The notes under the pieces: generated by a model | Database searches by the model: none | What the model was told of the DNA's origin: nothing | What the model saw: the letters and a program-made list of their open reading frames with translations, nothing else | Shown: positions 40,090-49,029 of the stretch, in pieces | Layout of the letters: every line of letters starts with the position of its first letter | How positions within the stretch are numbered: the stretch's first letter is position 1 | Program-made: the position numbers and the translations under genes | Origin: Dysosmobacter acutus | GTDB lineage: Bacteria > Bacillota > Clostridia > Oscillospirales > Oscillospiraceae | Assembly (NCBI RefSeq): GCF_018919205.1 | Contig: NZ_JAHLQN010000001.1 | Coordinates: 1,178,001-1,242,000, forward strand | Reading direction: 5' to 3' | Length of the DNA: 64,000 bases

Positions 40090-40449
40090 GCGGAATCGAA
40101 AAAGTACCTCAGCGGCACTGGAAACGTTTCCGATTTTTAAGGCGGCTGATTTTTACCGGATCTGGCCTTCTGGCCGCGTTTTCGCCAAGATGTCGGTCAG
40201 CGCGTGGGAATGGCGCGGAGAAATTGGATTTAACAAATGCTTAATAAATATGTCTAAATTATGAAATGTGAAATTGCACAGAAATCTAAAAAGGGTTTTA
40301 AATGATATTACGAAATTATTTGAAACAACTTGACAGCATCTGGATGGAGGCATAAGATGGCATCAAGAGAACGGCGATGTCTGACAACGCGGCGGATAAA
40401 CGATTGTTTCCGCCGGCGTTCAGATACAGAGGACGGAAAGGGCGGAGCT
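40090..40449 (+). promoter_or_regulatory. Intergenic region with the promoter of the cstA transcript
   Basis: AT-rich in its middle. TTGACA (40330-40335), 17-bp spacer and TAAGAT (40353-40358) form the best promoter. An ATG at 40357 with GGAGG in front lies inside this promoter, so it cannot be the start of the following gene if the promoter is real. Confidence 0.55.
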
Positions 40450-40953
40450 ATGGAGCAAAGCAAAGAGGCGCTGTTGCAGAAGGTGCTGCGGGGGTATTCC
40501 GGCTACTTTAATGTGAAAGAGAACATTGTGATAGACGGGCTGCCGGTGGCGGCCGAGGCGGAGTATCACTCCCGGGATGAGAAGTACGTCTTGGTTAAAT
40601 CCGCCCAGATATGGGCGGCAGAGAACAACGAGTACGCTTTTTTCGTGCTGACAGACCGTCTGAGCGTGGAAAATCTGAACGCCTACTACGATGCGGTTTT
40701 GAAAGAGGGGATGTCCCGGGTGAAGCCTGAGGGCGACCATATGTGCTCCTATGTGACGCTGATCGTGTTTGCCGACCAGGTGGACCCGGAGGCGGCCAGG
40801 GCCATGAAAAAGCTGAAGTACACCAAGAACTTCTGCTTTACCCTGAAGGGCTGGGCCCAGTTCCGGGGCGCCGCGCTGGAGGTCTCCAGCGGCAAATGGT
40901 GCGCCAACCACATGGGCCGGGACATTGAAAAGTCCGTCCTGCGTATGATCTGA
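40450..40953 (+). CDS. Conserved-looking protein of unknown function upstream of cstA
   Basis: A 167-residue soluble protein. ATG 40450 is preferred because the promoter at 40330-40358 excludes the earlier ATG and the codons upstream look non-coding. It is a mixed alpha/beta protein with YHSRDEKYVLVKSAQIWAAE, NEYAFFVLTDRLSVENLNAY and a closing segment CFTLKGWAQFRGAALEVSSG and KWCANHMG. No family recognised and no catalytic motif evident. It lies 86 nt upstream of cstA on the same strand without an intervening terminator, so the two are probably cotranscribed. Confidence 0.65.
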   Translation: MEQSKEALLQKVLRGYSGYFNVKENIVIDGLPVAAEAEYHSRDEKYVLVKSAQIWAAENNEYAFFVLTDRLSVENLNAYYDAVLKEGMSRVKPEGDHMCSYVTLIVFADQVDPEAARAMKKLKYTKNFCFTLKGWAQFRGAALEVSSGKWCANHMGRDIEKSVLRMI

Positions 40954-41039
40954 GCGGTTATAAGACGCATGTGCGTGCGTTTTATAAATATGAGCCGGCA
41001 CGCCAGAGGAGTGCCGGAAAAGAGAAAGGAAGTATTCGC

Positions 41040-42749
41040 ATGAATGCACTTGTCATCCTGTTGGTCGGTGTTGCATGCCTGGTGGTCGGCTACCTGTTCT
41101 ATGGTCGCTGGCTGGCCAAGACGTGGGGCGTCGACGACAGCAAATCCACCCCGGCCCATGAGCTGGAAGATGGCCAGGACTACTGCCCCGCAAAGGCCCC
41201 TGTCCTGATGGGCCATCACTTCTCCTCCATCGCAGGCGCCGGCCCCATCAACGGCCCCATTCAGGCCGCTGTGTTTGGCTGGCTCCCCGTCCTGCTGTGG
41301 GTTGTCATCGGCGGCATCTTTTTCGGCGCCGTCCATGACTTCGGCGCCCTGTTTGCCTCCATCCGCAACAAGGGCCAGTCCATCGGCGAGGTGATTGACG
41401 TCAGCATCGGCTCCCGTGCCAAGAAGCTGTTCACCGTGTTCGGCTATCTGGTTCTGGTGCTGGTTGTGGCGGCCTTCGCCTCCATCGTTGCCTCCACCTT
41501 CAACGGCTTCAACGCGGAGGGCCAGCAGATCGTGGCCAACGGCCAGACTGCCACCATCTCCCTGCTGTTCATCGTGCTGGCGATCATCTTCGGCTTTTTG
41601 GTCTACCGCCGCAACGCGCCTCTGGGCATCTCCACCATCATCGGCATTGTGGGCATCGTAGCCGTTGTGGTCATTGGCTTGAAGTGCCCCATCTATGTGG
41701 CCGGAAATGTCTGGATGATTATCCTTGGAATCTACATCCTTGTTGCCTCCGTCACGCCTGTGTGGATTCTGCTGCAGCCCCGTGACTACCTGAGCTCCTT
41801 CCTGCTGTACTTCATGATGATCGTGGCCTTTGTGGGTGTCGTCGGCGCTCACCCCAATATCGACATCCCCATGTTCACCGGCTGGGTGGATACGGTCGCT
41901 CCCACCGGAACCTCTTTGGGCTCCATGTTCCCCGCCCTGTTCGTAACCATCGCCTGCGGCGCTGTGTCCGGCTTCCACTCCCTTGTTGCCTCCGGCACCA
42001 CCGCCAAGCAGCTGAACAAGGAGAGCGACGCGCTGCCCATCGCTTACGGCGGCATGCTGATTGAGTCGGCCCTGGCCATTGTCTCCCTGATCGCCGTGGG
42101 CTACATCTGGACCTCCTACTCCGCCGGCGAGGTCACCACCCCCACCCAGGTGTTCGCCTCCGGTATCTCCAAGATGGTTGCCACCATCCCCGGTCTGGCC
42201 GGTGCGGAGACCACTCTGTACTCCCTGCTGGTCCTGGCTGTGTCCGTGTTCTGCCTGACCTCCTTAGATACCGCCACCCGTCTGGCCCGCTACATGTTCC
42301 AGGAGTTCTGGCTGGAAAAGGGCGAGACCTATAAGGATGCCAAGGGCTACAAGGCCGTCCTGTGCAACCCCTATGTGGCCACCGTCATCACCGTGGTGTT
42401 GGGCGTCGGCCTGGGCATGACCGGCTATGCCAAGATTTGGCCCCTGTTCGGCGCCGCCAACCAGCTGCTGGCCGCTCTGGCTCTGCTGGCTGTGTGCTGC
42501 TGGCTGGGTAACATCGGCAAGAACAACAAGATGTTCTACATCCCCATGTTCTTCATGCTGATCGTCACGCTGTGCTCTTTGTTCATGACCATCAAGAGCA
42601 AGGTCGGCCTGATCATGGCCGGCAGCGGCGATGCCGCCGCCTATGCCCAGGGCATCTTAGGCGCGGCCCTGTTCATCCTGGCCATTATCCTGACTGTGGA
42701 AGGCGTGGGCGCGCTGTCCAAGCAGGGCAAGACCAAGGCTGCCAAGTAA
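41040..42749 (+). CDS. cstA: CstA-family pyruvate/peptide transporter
   Basis: A 569-residue membrane protein with about 15 hydrophobic segments. The N-terminal CstA domain has AKAPVLMGHHFSSIAGAGPI and NGPIQAA, FFGAVHDFGALFASIRNKGQ, and the central GAVSGFHSLVASGTTAKQL, all strongly conserved in the family; LTSLDTATRLARYMFQE follows. CstA proteins import pyruvate or peptides in enterobacteria. Being next to a pyruvate:ferredoxin-like oxidoreductase operon and downstream of pyruvate kinase fits pyruvate or 2-oxo-acid uptake, but that is inference. Codon use is very biased, suggesting strong expression. A strong terminator follows. Confidence 0.92.
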   Translation: MNALVILLVGVACLVVGYLFYGRWLAKTWGVDDSKSTPAHELEDGQDYCPAKAPVLMGHHFSSIAGAGPINGPIQAAVFGWLPVLLWVVIGGIFFGAVHDFGALFASIRNKGQSIGEVIDVSIGSRAKKLFTVFGYLVLVLVVAAFASIVASTFNGFNAEGQQIVANGQTATISLLFIVLAIIFGFLVYRRNAPLGISTIIGIVGIVAVVVIGLKCPIYVAGNVWMIILGIYILVASVTPVWILLQPRDYLSSFLLYFMMIVAFVGVVGAHPNIDIPMFTGWVDTVAPTGTSLGSMFPALFVTIACGAVSGFHSLVASGTTAKQLNKESDALPIAYGGMLIESALAIVSLIAVGYIWTSYSAGEVTTPTQVFASGISKMVATIPGLAGAETTLYSLLVLAVSVFCLTSLDTATRLARYMFQEFWLEKGETYKDAKGYKAVLCNPYVATVITVVLGVGLGMTGYAKIWPLFGAANQLLAALALLAVCCWLGNIGKNNKMFYIPMFFMLIVTLCSLFMTIKSKVGLIMAGSGDAAAYAQGILGAALFILAIILTVEGVGALSKQGKTKAAK

Positions 42750-42761
42750 ATTGCCGCGTAA

Positions 42762-42796
42762 AAGACGCGGGGACGAAAGTCCCCGCGTCTTTTTTA
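42762..42796 (+). terminator. Terminator of cstA
   Basis: GACGCGGGGAC (42764-42774), GAAA loop, GTCCCCGCGTC (42779-42789), TTTTTT. Confidence 0.93.
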
Positions 42797-42890
42797 TTGC
42801 GGACGCCGCTCCGGAAGCCGCCCGTCATGCTTAAGAGGATGGGTGACGTTTTCTACAAAAATGCACCGCAAAAATTAAACAAAACCGCAA

Positions 42891-42919
42891 TTGACATCGG
42901 ATCACGAAAGCAGTATCAT
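42891..42919 (+). promoter_or_regulatory. Promoter of the 2-oxoacid oxidoreductase operon
   Basis: TTGACA (42891-42896), 17-bp spacer, TATCAT (42914-42919). Confidence 0.75.
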
Positions 42920-42981
42920 GACATCAGACAACGTAAATAGTAGTCTTACAATTAACGGGAGAATCCGGCGGGAGGAAGTGA

Positions 42982-43659
42982 ATGGAGATGGAGATGGCAA
43001 GGATACTGGCGGAGAAGCGGCGCATTTTTGTCACAGGCCACTACGGCAGCGGAAAGACGGAGTTTGCCGTGAATCTTGCTCTGGCCATAGCCGGCACAGG
43101 CTGTAGGACGGCGCTGGCGGACCTGGACATCGTCAATCCCTATTTTCGCTCCAGAGAGCGGAGGGAGATGCTGGAGCAGAGGAACATCCGGCTGATCGCT
43201 ACTTCCCAGGCCTGTACGGACGCGGATGTGCCCGCGCTGCCGGCGGATCTCTTCACCACCTTTCAAGACCCGGATTTGGTGAGCGTGTACGATGTGGGCG
43301 GCGACCCGGCGGGAGCAAGGGTGCTGGCCCGGTTTGCACCGCAGATCAACACGCTGGACCACGAAATGCTGTGTGTGGTCAACGCCAACCGGCCCCAGAC
43401 CGCCACAGCCCAGGCGGCGACGGCGTATCTGCGCGGTATTGAGGCGGCCAGCGGCGTGGCTGTCACCGCCCTGGTGGACAACACGCACCTGTGCCGGGAA
43501 ACCGGGGAGCGGGACCTTGAAAAGGGAAGGGAGCTGATCCGGCAGGTGTCGGAGATGACCGGACTGCCGATCCTCTGCCACGTGGTGGAACGGAAGATGG
43601 CCGACGGGTCGGCGGATCAGTTTCCCATTGAGATCTATATGAAAAAACCTTGGGAGTAA
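42982..43659 (+). CDS. P-loop ATP-binding protein leading the oxidoreductase operon
   Basis: A 225-residue NTPase-like protein with Walker A GHYGSGKT at residues 19-26, then ALADLDIVNPYFRSRERR, which resembles the switch/Walker A' area of SIMIBI-class (MinD/NifH-like) ATPases, and VVNANRPQTATA and TALVDNTHLC in nucleotide-recognition positions. It has no cysteine pair for a cluster. GGGAGGAA precedes the ATG. It is 28 nt before the ferredoxin subunit of the oxidoreductase and so is probably expressed with it; a role in cofactor loading, assembly or regulation is possible. Not a recognised subunit of the complex. Confidence 0.75.
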   Translation: MEMEMARILAEKRRIFVTGHYGSGKTEFAVNLALAIAGTGCRTALADLDIVNPYFRSRERREMLEQRNIRLIATSQACTDADVPALPADLFTTFQDPDLVSVYDVGGDPAGARVLARFAPQINTLDHEMLCVVNANRPQTATAQAATAYLRGIEAASGVAVTALVDNTHLCRETGERDLEKGRELIRQVSEMTGLPILCHVVERKMADGSADQFPIEIYMKKPWE

Positions 43660-43687
43660 ATCAGGCAACAGAAAGGGAGGCTCAACC

Positions 43688-43900
43688 ATGACTGCGAAAG
43701 TGACATTTGACCAGGAGCGCTGCAAGGGCTGCGAGCTGTGCACCTCCGTCTGCCCCAAGCACATTGTGGCCATTGACCAGACGGTGATCAACTGCAAGGG
43801 CTACCATCCGGCCGCAGTGACGGACATCACGGAGTGCATCGCCTGCGCAAGCTGCGCCAAGATCTGTCCGGACTCTGTGATTACGGTGGAGAAGGTTTGA
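43688..43900 (+). CDS. 2[4Fe-4S] ferredoxin subunit of 2-oxoacid:ferredoxin oxidoreductase
   Basis: A 70-residue ferredoxin-type delta subunit. The two cluster motifs are CKGCELCTSVCPK and CIACASCAKICPD. It passes electrons from the thiamine-diphosphate site to free ferredoxin. AAAGGGAGG precedes the ATG. It is followed 17 nt later by the VorB-type alpha subunit, the standard order (delta, alpha, beta, gamma) of VOR/KGOR complexes. Confidence 0.9.
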   Translation: MTAKVTFDQERCKGCELCTSVCPKHIVAIDQTVINCKGYHPAAVTDITECIACASCAKICPDSVITVEKV

Positions 43901-43917
43901 AGAAGGAGGGAAGTTTT

Positions 43918-44988
43918 ATGGAAAAAGAGCTTTGGAAGGGAAATGAAGCCATTGCGGAGGCGGCGATCCGCGCGGGCTGCGACTGCTTCTTCGGATATCC
44001 CATCACGCCTCAGAGCGAGGTGCCGGAGTACATGTCCTTACATATGCCTGAGCACGGAAAGGTCTTTGTGCAGTCGGAGTCCGAGGTGGCGGCCATCAAC
44101 ATGGTCTACGGCGCGGCGGGAGCGGGCATGCGGGCCATGACATCCTCCTCCTCTCCCGGCATCAGCCTCAAGCAGGAGGGCATCACCTATCTGGCCGGAG
44201 CGGAGCTGCCGGCGGTCATCGTCAACTGCATGCGCGGCGGCCCGGGCCTGGGCACCATCCAGCCCGCCCAGGGCGACTATTTCCAGGCCACCCGGGGCGG
44301 CGGCAACGGCGACTACCGGACGGTGGTGCTGGCGCCGGCCAACATCCAGGAGGCGGTGGACTTCACCCAGGAGGCCTTTGACATTGCCGACCAGTACCGA
44401 AACCCTGTGATGATCCTGGCTGACGGCCTGATCGGCCAGATGATGGAGCCCATAGTCTGGCACGACGTGCCCAAGAGGAAGCTGCCGCCCAAGGACTGGG
44501 CGGCCGGCGGCAGGCACGGCCGTGACCGCCACAACATCATCAACTCCCTGTTCATCGACCCCAACGAGTGCGACCAGCACAACGACCACCTGCTGGAAAA
44601 GTACCGGGAGATGGAGAAGAACGAGGTGCGCTGGGAGGAACGGGAGTGCGAGGACGCGGAGATAGTCATCACCGCCTACGGCACCCCGGCCCGCATCACG
44701 CTGACCGCTCTGGAGGCGCTCCGCGGGGCGGGCATCAAGGCGGGCCTCTTCCGGCCCATCACGCTGTGGCCCTTCCCGGAAAAGGCCCTTCACGACCTGG
44801 CGGGACGGGATCATGTGAAAGTGATTTTGGACGTGGAACTCAGCGCCGGCGGACAGATGATCGACGACGTCCGCATGGCGGTGGAGGGGCAAAAGAGGGT
44901 CCGCTATCTGGGGCGTGCCGGCGGGGCGCTGCCCACGGTGGAGGAGATCGTGGAAGCGGCCCGGGCGGCTTTGAAGGAGGTCAAGTGA
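43918..44988 (+). CDS. vorB: 2-oxoacid:ferredoxin oxidoreductase alpha subunit (VorB type)
   Basis: A 356-residue subunit; ATG 43918 has GAAGGAGGG upstream. The pyrimidine-binding domain has DCFFGYPITPQSEVPEYMS, QSESEVAAINMVYGAAGAG and MTSSSSPGISLKQEGI, followed by the transketolase-C-like domain (ITAYGTPARITLTALEALR). These match subunits annotated as 3-methyl-2-oxobutanoate dehydrogenase VorB, oxidising branched-chain 2-oxo acids to acyl-CoA, but 2-oxoglutarate enzymes are close relatives, so substrate choice is uncertain. The complex would give acyl-CoA to the CoA-transferase encoded downstream. Confidence 0.88.
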   Translation: MEKELWKGNEAIAEAAIRAGCDCFFGYPITPQSEVPEYMSLHMPEHGKVFVQSESEVAAINMVYGAAGAGMRAMTSSSSPGISLKQEGITYLAGAELPAVIVNCMRGGPGLGTIQPAQGDYFQATRGGGNGDYRTVVLAPANIQEAVDFTQEAFDIADQYRNPVMILADGLIGQMMEPIVWHDVPKRKLPPKDWAAGGRHGRDRHNIINSLFIDPNECDQHNDHLLEKYREMEKNEVRWEERECEDAEIVITAYGTPARITLTALEALRGAGIKAGLFRPITLWPFPEKALHDLAGRDHVKVILDVELSAGGQMIDDVRMAVEGQKRVRYLGRAGGALPTVEEIVEAARAALKEVK

Positions 44989-44989
44989 G

Positions 44990-45739
<750 letters not shown>

Positions 45740-45740
45740 G

Positions 45741-46277
45741 ATGAAAAAGGAAATCATCATTTCCGGGTTCGGCGGCCAGGGCGTCATGTCCATCGGAAAA
45801 TCCCTGGTGGAGGCCGGCGTCAGCGAGGGACTGGAGGTCACCTGGGCTCCCTCCTACGGGCCGGAGATGCGGGGCGGCACGGCCAACTGCTCCGTGGTTC
45901 TCTCCGACAAGCCGGTAGGCTCGCCCCTGTTCACCCACCCCACGGAGCTGATTGCCATGAACCTGCCCTCTCTTGAGAAATTTGAGCCTCTGGTGGTGGA
46001 GGGCGGCCTGATCTTTGTCAACAGCTCCGTCATCAGCGAACGGGTCGCCCGGCAGGATGTGAAAGCCGTCTACGTGCCCTGCTCCAGGATCGCCGATGAG
46101 GTGGGCAACGGGAAGGTGGCCAACATGGTCATGCTGGGCGCCTACATCGCCGCCACCGGCGCGCTCAGAGAGGAGACCATCAGGCAGATGATCGAGGCCA
46201 TGTTCACCGGTCCAAAGGCGAAGTTGGTGCCGCTGAACATGGAGGCACTGAAGCGCGGCATGGCCTGCGCCCGGTAA
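45741..46277 (+). CDS. 2-oxoacid:ferredoxin oxidoreductase gamma subunit
   Basis: A 178-residue subunit with the family's opening [16 protein letters not shown], then [20 protein letters not shown] and [12 protein letters not shown]. It forms the domain that contacts CoA and the interface between protomers. The start lies 1 nt after the stop of the beta subunit, with GGAGGTGA as ribosome site, so all subunits are translated in series. Confidence 0.9.
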   Translation: MKKEIIISGFGGQGVMSIGKSLVEAGVSEGLEVTWAPSYGPEMRGGTANCSVVLSDKPVGSPLFTHPTELIAMNLPSLEKFEPLVVEGGLIFVNSSVISERVARQDVKAVYVPCSRIADEVGNGKVANMVMLGAYIAATGALREETIRQMIEAMFTGPKAKLVPLNMEALKRGMACAR

Positions 46278-46337
46278 ACAAGCAGCGCACAGCGGAGGAA
46301 GCGTGCTTCTTCCGCTGTTTCATGAAATGAGGAACGT

Positions 46338-47636
46338 ATGAAAACAGTTTTGAAACAGTACCGGGAGAAAAAACGGACAGCGGAGGAGATCGCCGCGTCC
46401 ATTCCCGACGGAAGCGTCCTGATCAGCGACGCCGCCCTGGCCCAGCCCATTGGGCTTTTGGAATCGATCGGCGCCCACGCATCCGCCAACCGATACCGGA
46501 ACCTGACCCAGCACATCCTGTTGGACAGCTATCCCATGCCCTTCTATACCGGCGGAGGCGGCTACCACGCGGTCAGCTGGTTCTCCAGCGCCGGGGCCAG
46601 GAGGGCGGTGAATGAAGGGCTGGCCGACGTGATGCCCTGCTACTACCGGGACATGCCCCGGCTGGTCCGGCAGCAGCCCCGGATCGACGCCTTCTGCGCG
46701 GCCGTGGGCCCCATGGACCGCCACGGCTACTTCAGCCTGTGCACCGTGGGCTCTTACTCCGAGGCGGCCCTGGAGAAGGCGGAGCACATCTATCTGGAGG
46801 TCAACGACCAAATGCCGCGGGTGCTCAGCGCGCCCATTGTCCACATCTCCCGGGTGGATGCATTCTGCGAGGTATCCCGGCCCATGGTGGAATCCCAGCC
46901 GCCGGTGATCGACGAGGTGAGCCGCACCATCGGCGGACTCATCGCCGAGGAGATTCCCAACGGCGCCACGCTGCAGCTTGGCATCGGGGCGGTGCCGGAA
47001 TCTGTGGGCATGTTCCTCAAAAACAAGCATCATTTGGGCATCCACACGGAGCTCTTTGCCGATAGCCTGGTGGAGCTCTTGGAGTGCGGCGCGGCGGACA
47101 ACAGCTTAAAGCCCATCCACCGTGGGCGGTCGGTGATGACCTTTGCCTTCGGCACCCGGCGGGTCTACGATTTCATCGACGATAACCCGGCGGTGGAGGT
47201 GCTGGGGGTGGACTATGTCAACAATCCGGCGGTGATCGCCCGGCATCCCAACTTCATCTCCGTCAATGCCGCTCTGGAGGTGGACTTTTTCGGGCAGGTC
47301 TGCGCCGAGTCCATCGGCACCCGCCATATCTCCGGCACCGGCGGGCAGGCAGACTACGTCCGGGGCGCCACGGAGTCGGAGGGAGGCAAGAGCTTCATCG
47401 CATTCCCCTCCACGGCCAAAGGCGGAGAGGTGAGCCGCATCAAAGCCACGCTGTCTCCCGGAGCCATCGTCACCACCAGCAAAAACGACGTGGACTATAT
47501 TGTGACGGAGTACGGCGTGGCCAAGCTCCGGGGCAGATCCCTGAGCCAGCGGGCCCGGGCGCTGATCTCCATCGCCCATCCCAGGTTCCGGGCGGAGCTG
47601 GAGCATCAGGCAAAGGCGGAGCACATCCTTATCTGA
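46338..47636 (+). CDS. Acetyl-CoA hydrolase/CoA-transferase family protein
   Basis: A 432-residue class I CoA-transferase like 4-hydroxybutyrate or butyryl-CoA:acetate CoA-transferase. Residues include QLGIGAVPESVG for CoA binding, GIHTELFADSLVELLECG, the catalytic Glu region DFFGQVCAESIG, the oxyanion/CoA loop GTGGQADYVRGA, and TEYGVAKLRGRSL near the C terminus. It follows the oxidoreductase genes by 60 nt and could exchange the acyl-CoA they make for acetate, letting the cell recover energy as acetyl-CoA. Acyl group not assigned. Confidence 0.85.
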   Translation: MKTVLKQYREKKRTAEEIAASIPDGSVLISDAALAQPIGLLESIGAHASANRYRNLTQHILLDSYPMPFYTGGGGYHAVSWFSSAGARRAVNEGLADVMPCYYRDMPRLVRQQPRIDAFCAAVGPMDRHGYFSLCTVGSYSEAALEKAEHIYLEVNDQMPRVLSAPIVHISRVDAFCEVSRPMVESQPPVIDEVSRTIGGLIAEEIPNGATLQLGIGAVPESVGMFLKNKHHLGIHTELFADSLVELLECGAADNSLKPIHRGRSVMTFAFGTRRVYDFIDDNPAVEVLGVDYVNNPAVIARHPNFISVNAALEVDFFGQVCAESIGTRHISGTGGQADYVRGATESEGGKSFIAFPSTAKGGEVSRIKATLSPGAIVTTSKNDVDYIVTEYGVAKLRGRSLSQRARALISIAHPRFRAELEHQAKAEHILI

Positions 47637-47713
47637 CCCGAGGCTAAAAGCGCCGGGGCGCCTGCGGCAGACCAATTAGGCGCTGGATTTAACGTTTGCA
47701 GAGGCGTAATTTC

Positions 47714-47750
47714 TGTAAAAAACGGCGGAGGGGATTGTTCCCCTCCGCCG
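47714..47750 (-). terminator. Terminator of the isocitrate dehydrogenase transcript
   Basis: GGCGGAGGGGA and TCCCCTCCGCC arms around TTGT; on the minus strand the stem runs into GTTTTTTAC. Confidence 0.85.
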
Positions 47751-47798
47751 CTGCAATATGTTCTGCCGATTTTGTCTGCCGGAAGCGTATTCGACCGA

Positions 47799-49019
47799 TT
47801 ATTTAGAGTCGAATTTTTGGCGCAGCCTTTCTGCGATTGCCTCCAGAAGCTCCTCGCTGCTCACCGGGTGGAGGGCCGCGTTTTGCTCGGCAAGCTGAAA
47901 TAGATCCTTTGTGACGAGTCCATTGTTCAAGGTGTCGAGGCAAGCTTGCTCTAAGGATTCTCCGAATCTCACCAGGTCGGGAAGCTGATCGATCGATCCC
48001 CGCTTTTTCAGCGCACCGGACCAGGCAAAGATGGTGGCCGTCGGATTTGTGGATGGTTTTTCTCCCTTCAGGTAGCGATAGTAGTGCTGTGTCACCGTGC
48101 CGTGAGCGGCCTCGTATTCGGTGCTTCCGTCCGGAGCGACCAGCACGGAGGTCATCATGGCAAGGGACCCGAAGGCCGTGGACACCATGTCACTCATAAC
48201 ATCGCCGTCGTAATTTTTGCACGCCCATATGAACCCGCCCCGGGACCGGATGACGCGTGCGACGGCATCGTCGATTAACGTATAAAAATAGCGAATCCCG
48301 GCACGCTTGAAGGCGGGGGAGAAAGCCGAATACTCCTGCTCAAAGATCTGTTTAAATTCGCCGTCATACGTTTTGGAAATCGTATCTTTGGTGGAAAACC
48401 AGAGATCCTGGTGTGTATCAAGTGCGTACTGGAAACAGGACCTTGCAAATGAGCGGATGGAGCTGCGGTAATTGTGGCAGGCCTGCCAGACTGCCGGCCC
48501 GTCAGCCCTTTGCACCAGCAGCCGTTCCTGCCTGCCGCTGTCCGCGGTAAAAAGCAATTCACAGCTGCCCGGCTCCTCGGTCCGCAAATCCACCGCTTTA
48601 TAGAGGTCTCCGTACGCATGACGGGCGATTGTGATTGGGGATTCCCAGGTGCGGACAACAGGCCTCACATGATTCACAATGATCGGACGGCGGAAAACCG
48701 TACCGTCCATAATGGAGCGGATGGTTGCGTTGGGGCTGTTCCACATTTGCGTTAATTCGGGGTATTCCTCCATGCGCTGGCGATTTGGCGTAATGGTTGC
48801 GCATTTTACGGCGACTCCCAGTTCTTTCGCGGCCAAAGCCGCCTGCACCGTAACCTGGTCTTTCGTGCGGTTACGATTCAGAAGGCCCAGGTCATAGTAT
48901 TCGGTTTTCAGCTCGACAAAGGGCAGGATAAGCAGTTCCTTAATCATTTGCCAGAGAATCCGGGTCATCTCGTCTCCGTCCATTTCAACGAGAGGCGTTG
49001 CCATATTGATTTTCTGCAT
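47799..49019 (-). CDS. icd: NADP-type isocitrate dehydrogenase
   Basis: A 406-residue protein of the eukaryote-like (type II) NADP isocitrate dehydrogenase family, oxidising isocitrate to 2-oxoglutarate. Family motifs are VEMDGDEMTRILW, the substrate loop WNSPNATIRSIMDGTVFRRP, SPITIARHAYGDLYKAVD, the metal-binding Asp region KNYDGDVMSDMVSTAFG and the NADP site AAHGTVTQHYYRYLKGE. The segment after the substrate loop (VNHVRPVVRTWE) departs from the usual NIPRLVxGW, so kinetics or even the acid used could differ. It lies last in a run with peptidase and tricarboxylate-transporter genes on the same strand, an unusual neighbourhood for this enzyme. Confidence 0.85.
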   Translation of the reverse strand: MQKINMATPLVEMDGDEMTRILWQMIKELLILPFVELKTEYYDLGLLNRNRTKDQVTVQAALAAKELGVAVKCATITPNRQRMEEYPELTQMWNSPNATIRSIMDGTVFRRPIIVNHVRPVVRTWESPITIARHAYGDLYKAVDLRTEEPGSCELLFTADSGRQERLLVQRADGPAVWQACHNYRSSIRSFARSCFQYALDTHQDLWFSTKDTISKTYDGEFKQIFEQEYSAFSPAFKRAGIRYFYTLIDDAVARVIRSRGGFIWACKNYDGDVMSDMVSTAFGSLAMMTSVLVAPDGSTEYEAAHGTVTQHYYRYLKGEKPSTNPTATIFAWSGALKKRGSIDQLPDLVRFGESLEQACLDTLNNGLVTKDLFQLAEQNAALHPVSSEELLEAIAERLRQKFDSK

Positions 49020-49029
49020 TCCAGTCTCC

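Noticed and set aside
40357-40449. An earlier start (ATG 40357, good GGAGG) for the gene before cstA
   Set aside because: It lies inside the best promoter (TTGACA-17-TAAGAT), and the extra 31 codons look non-coding.
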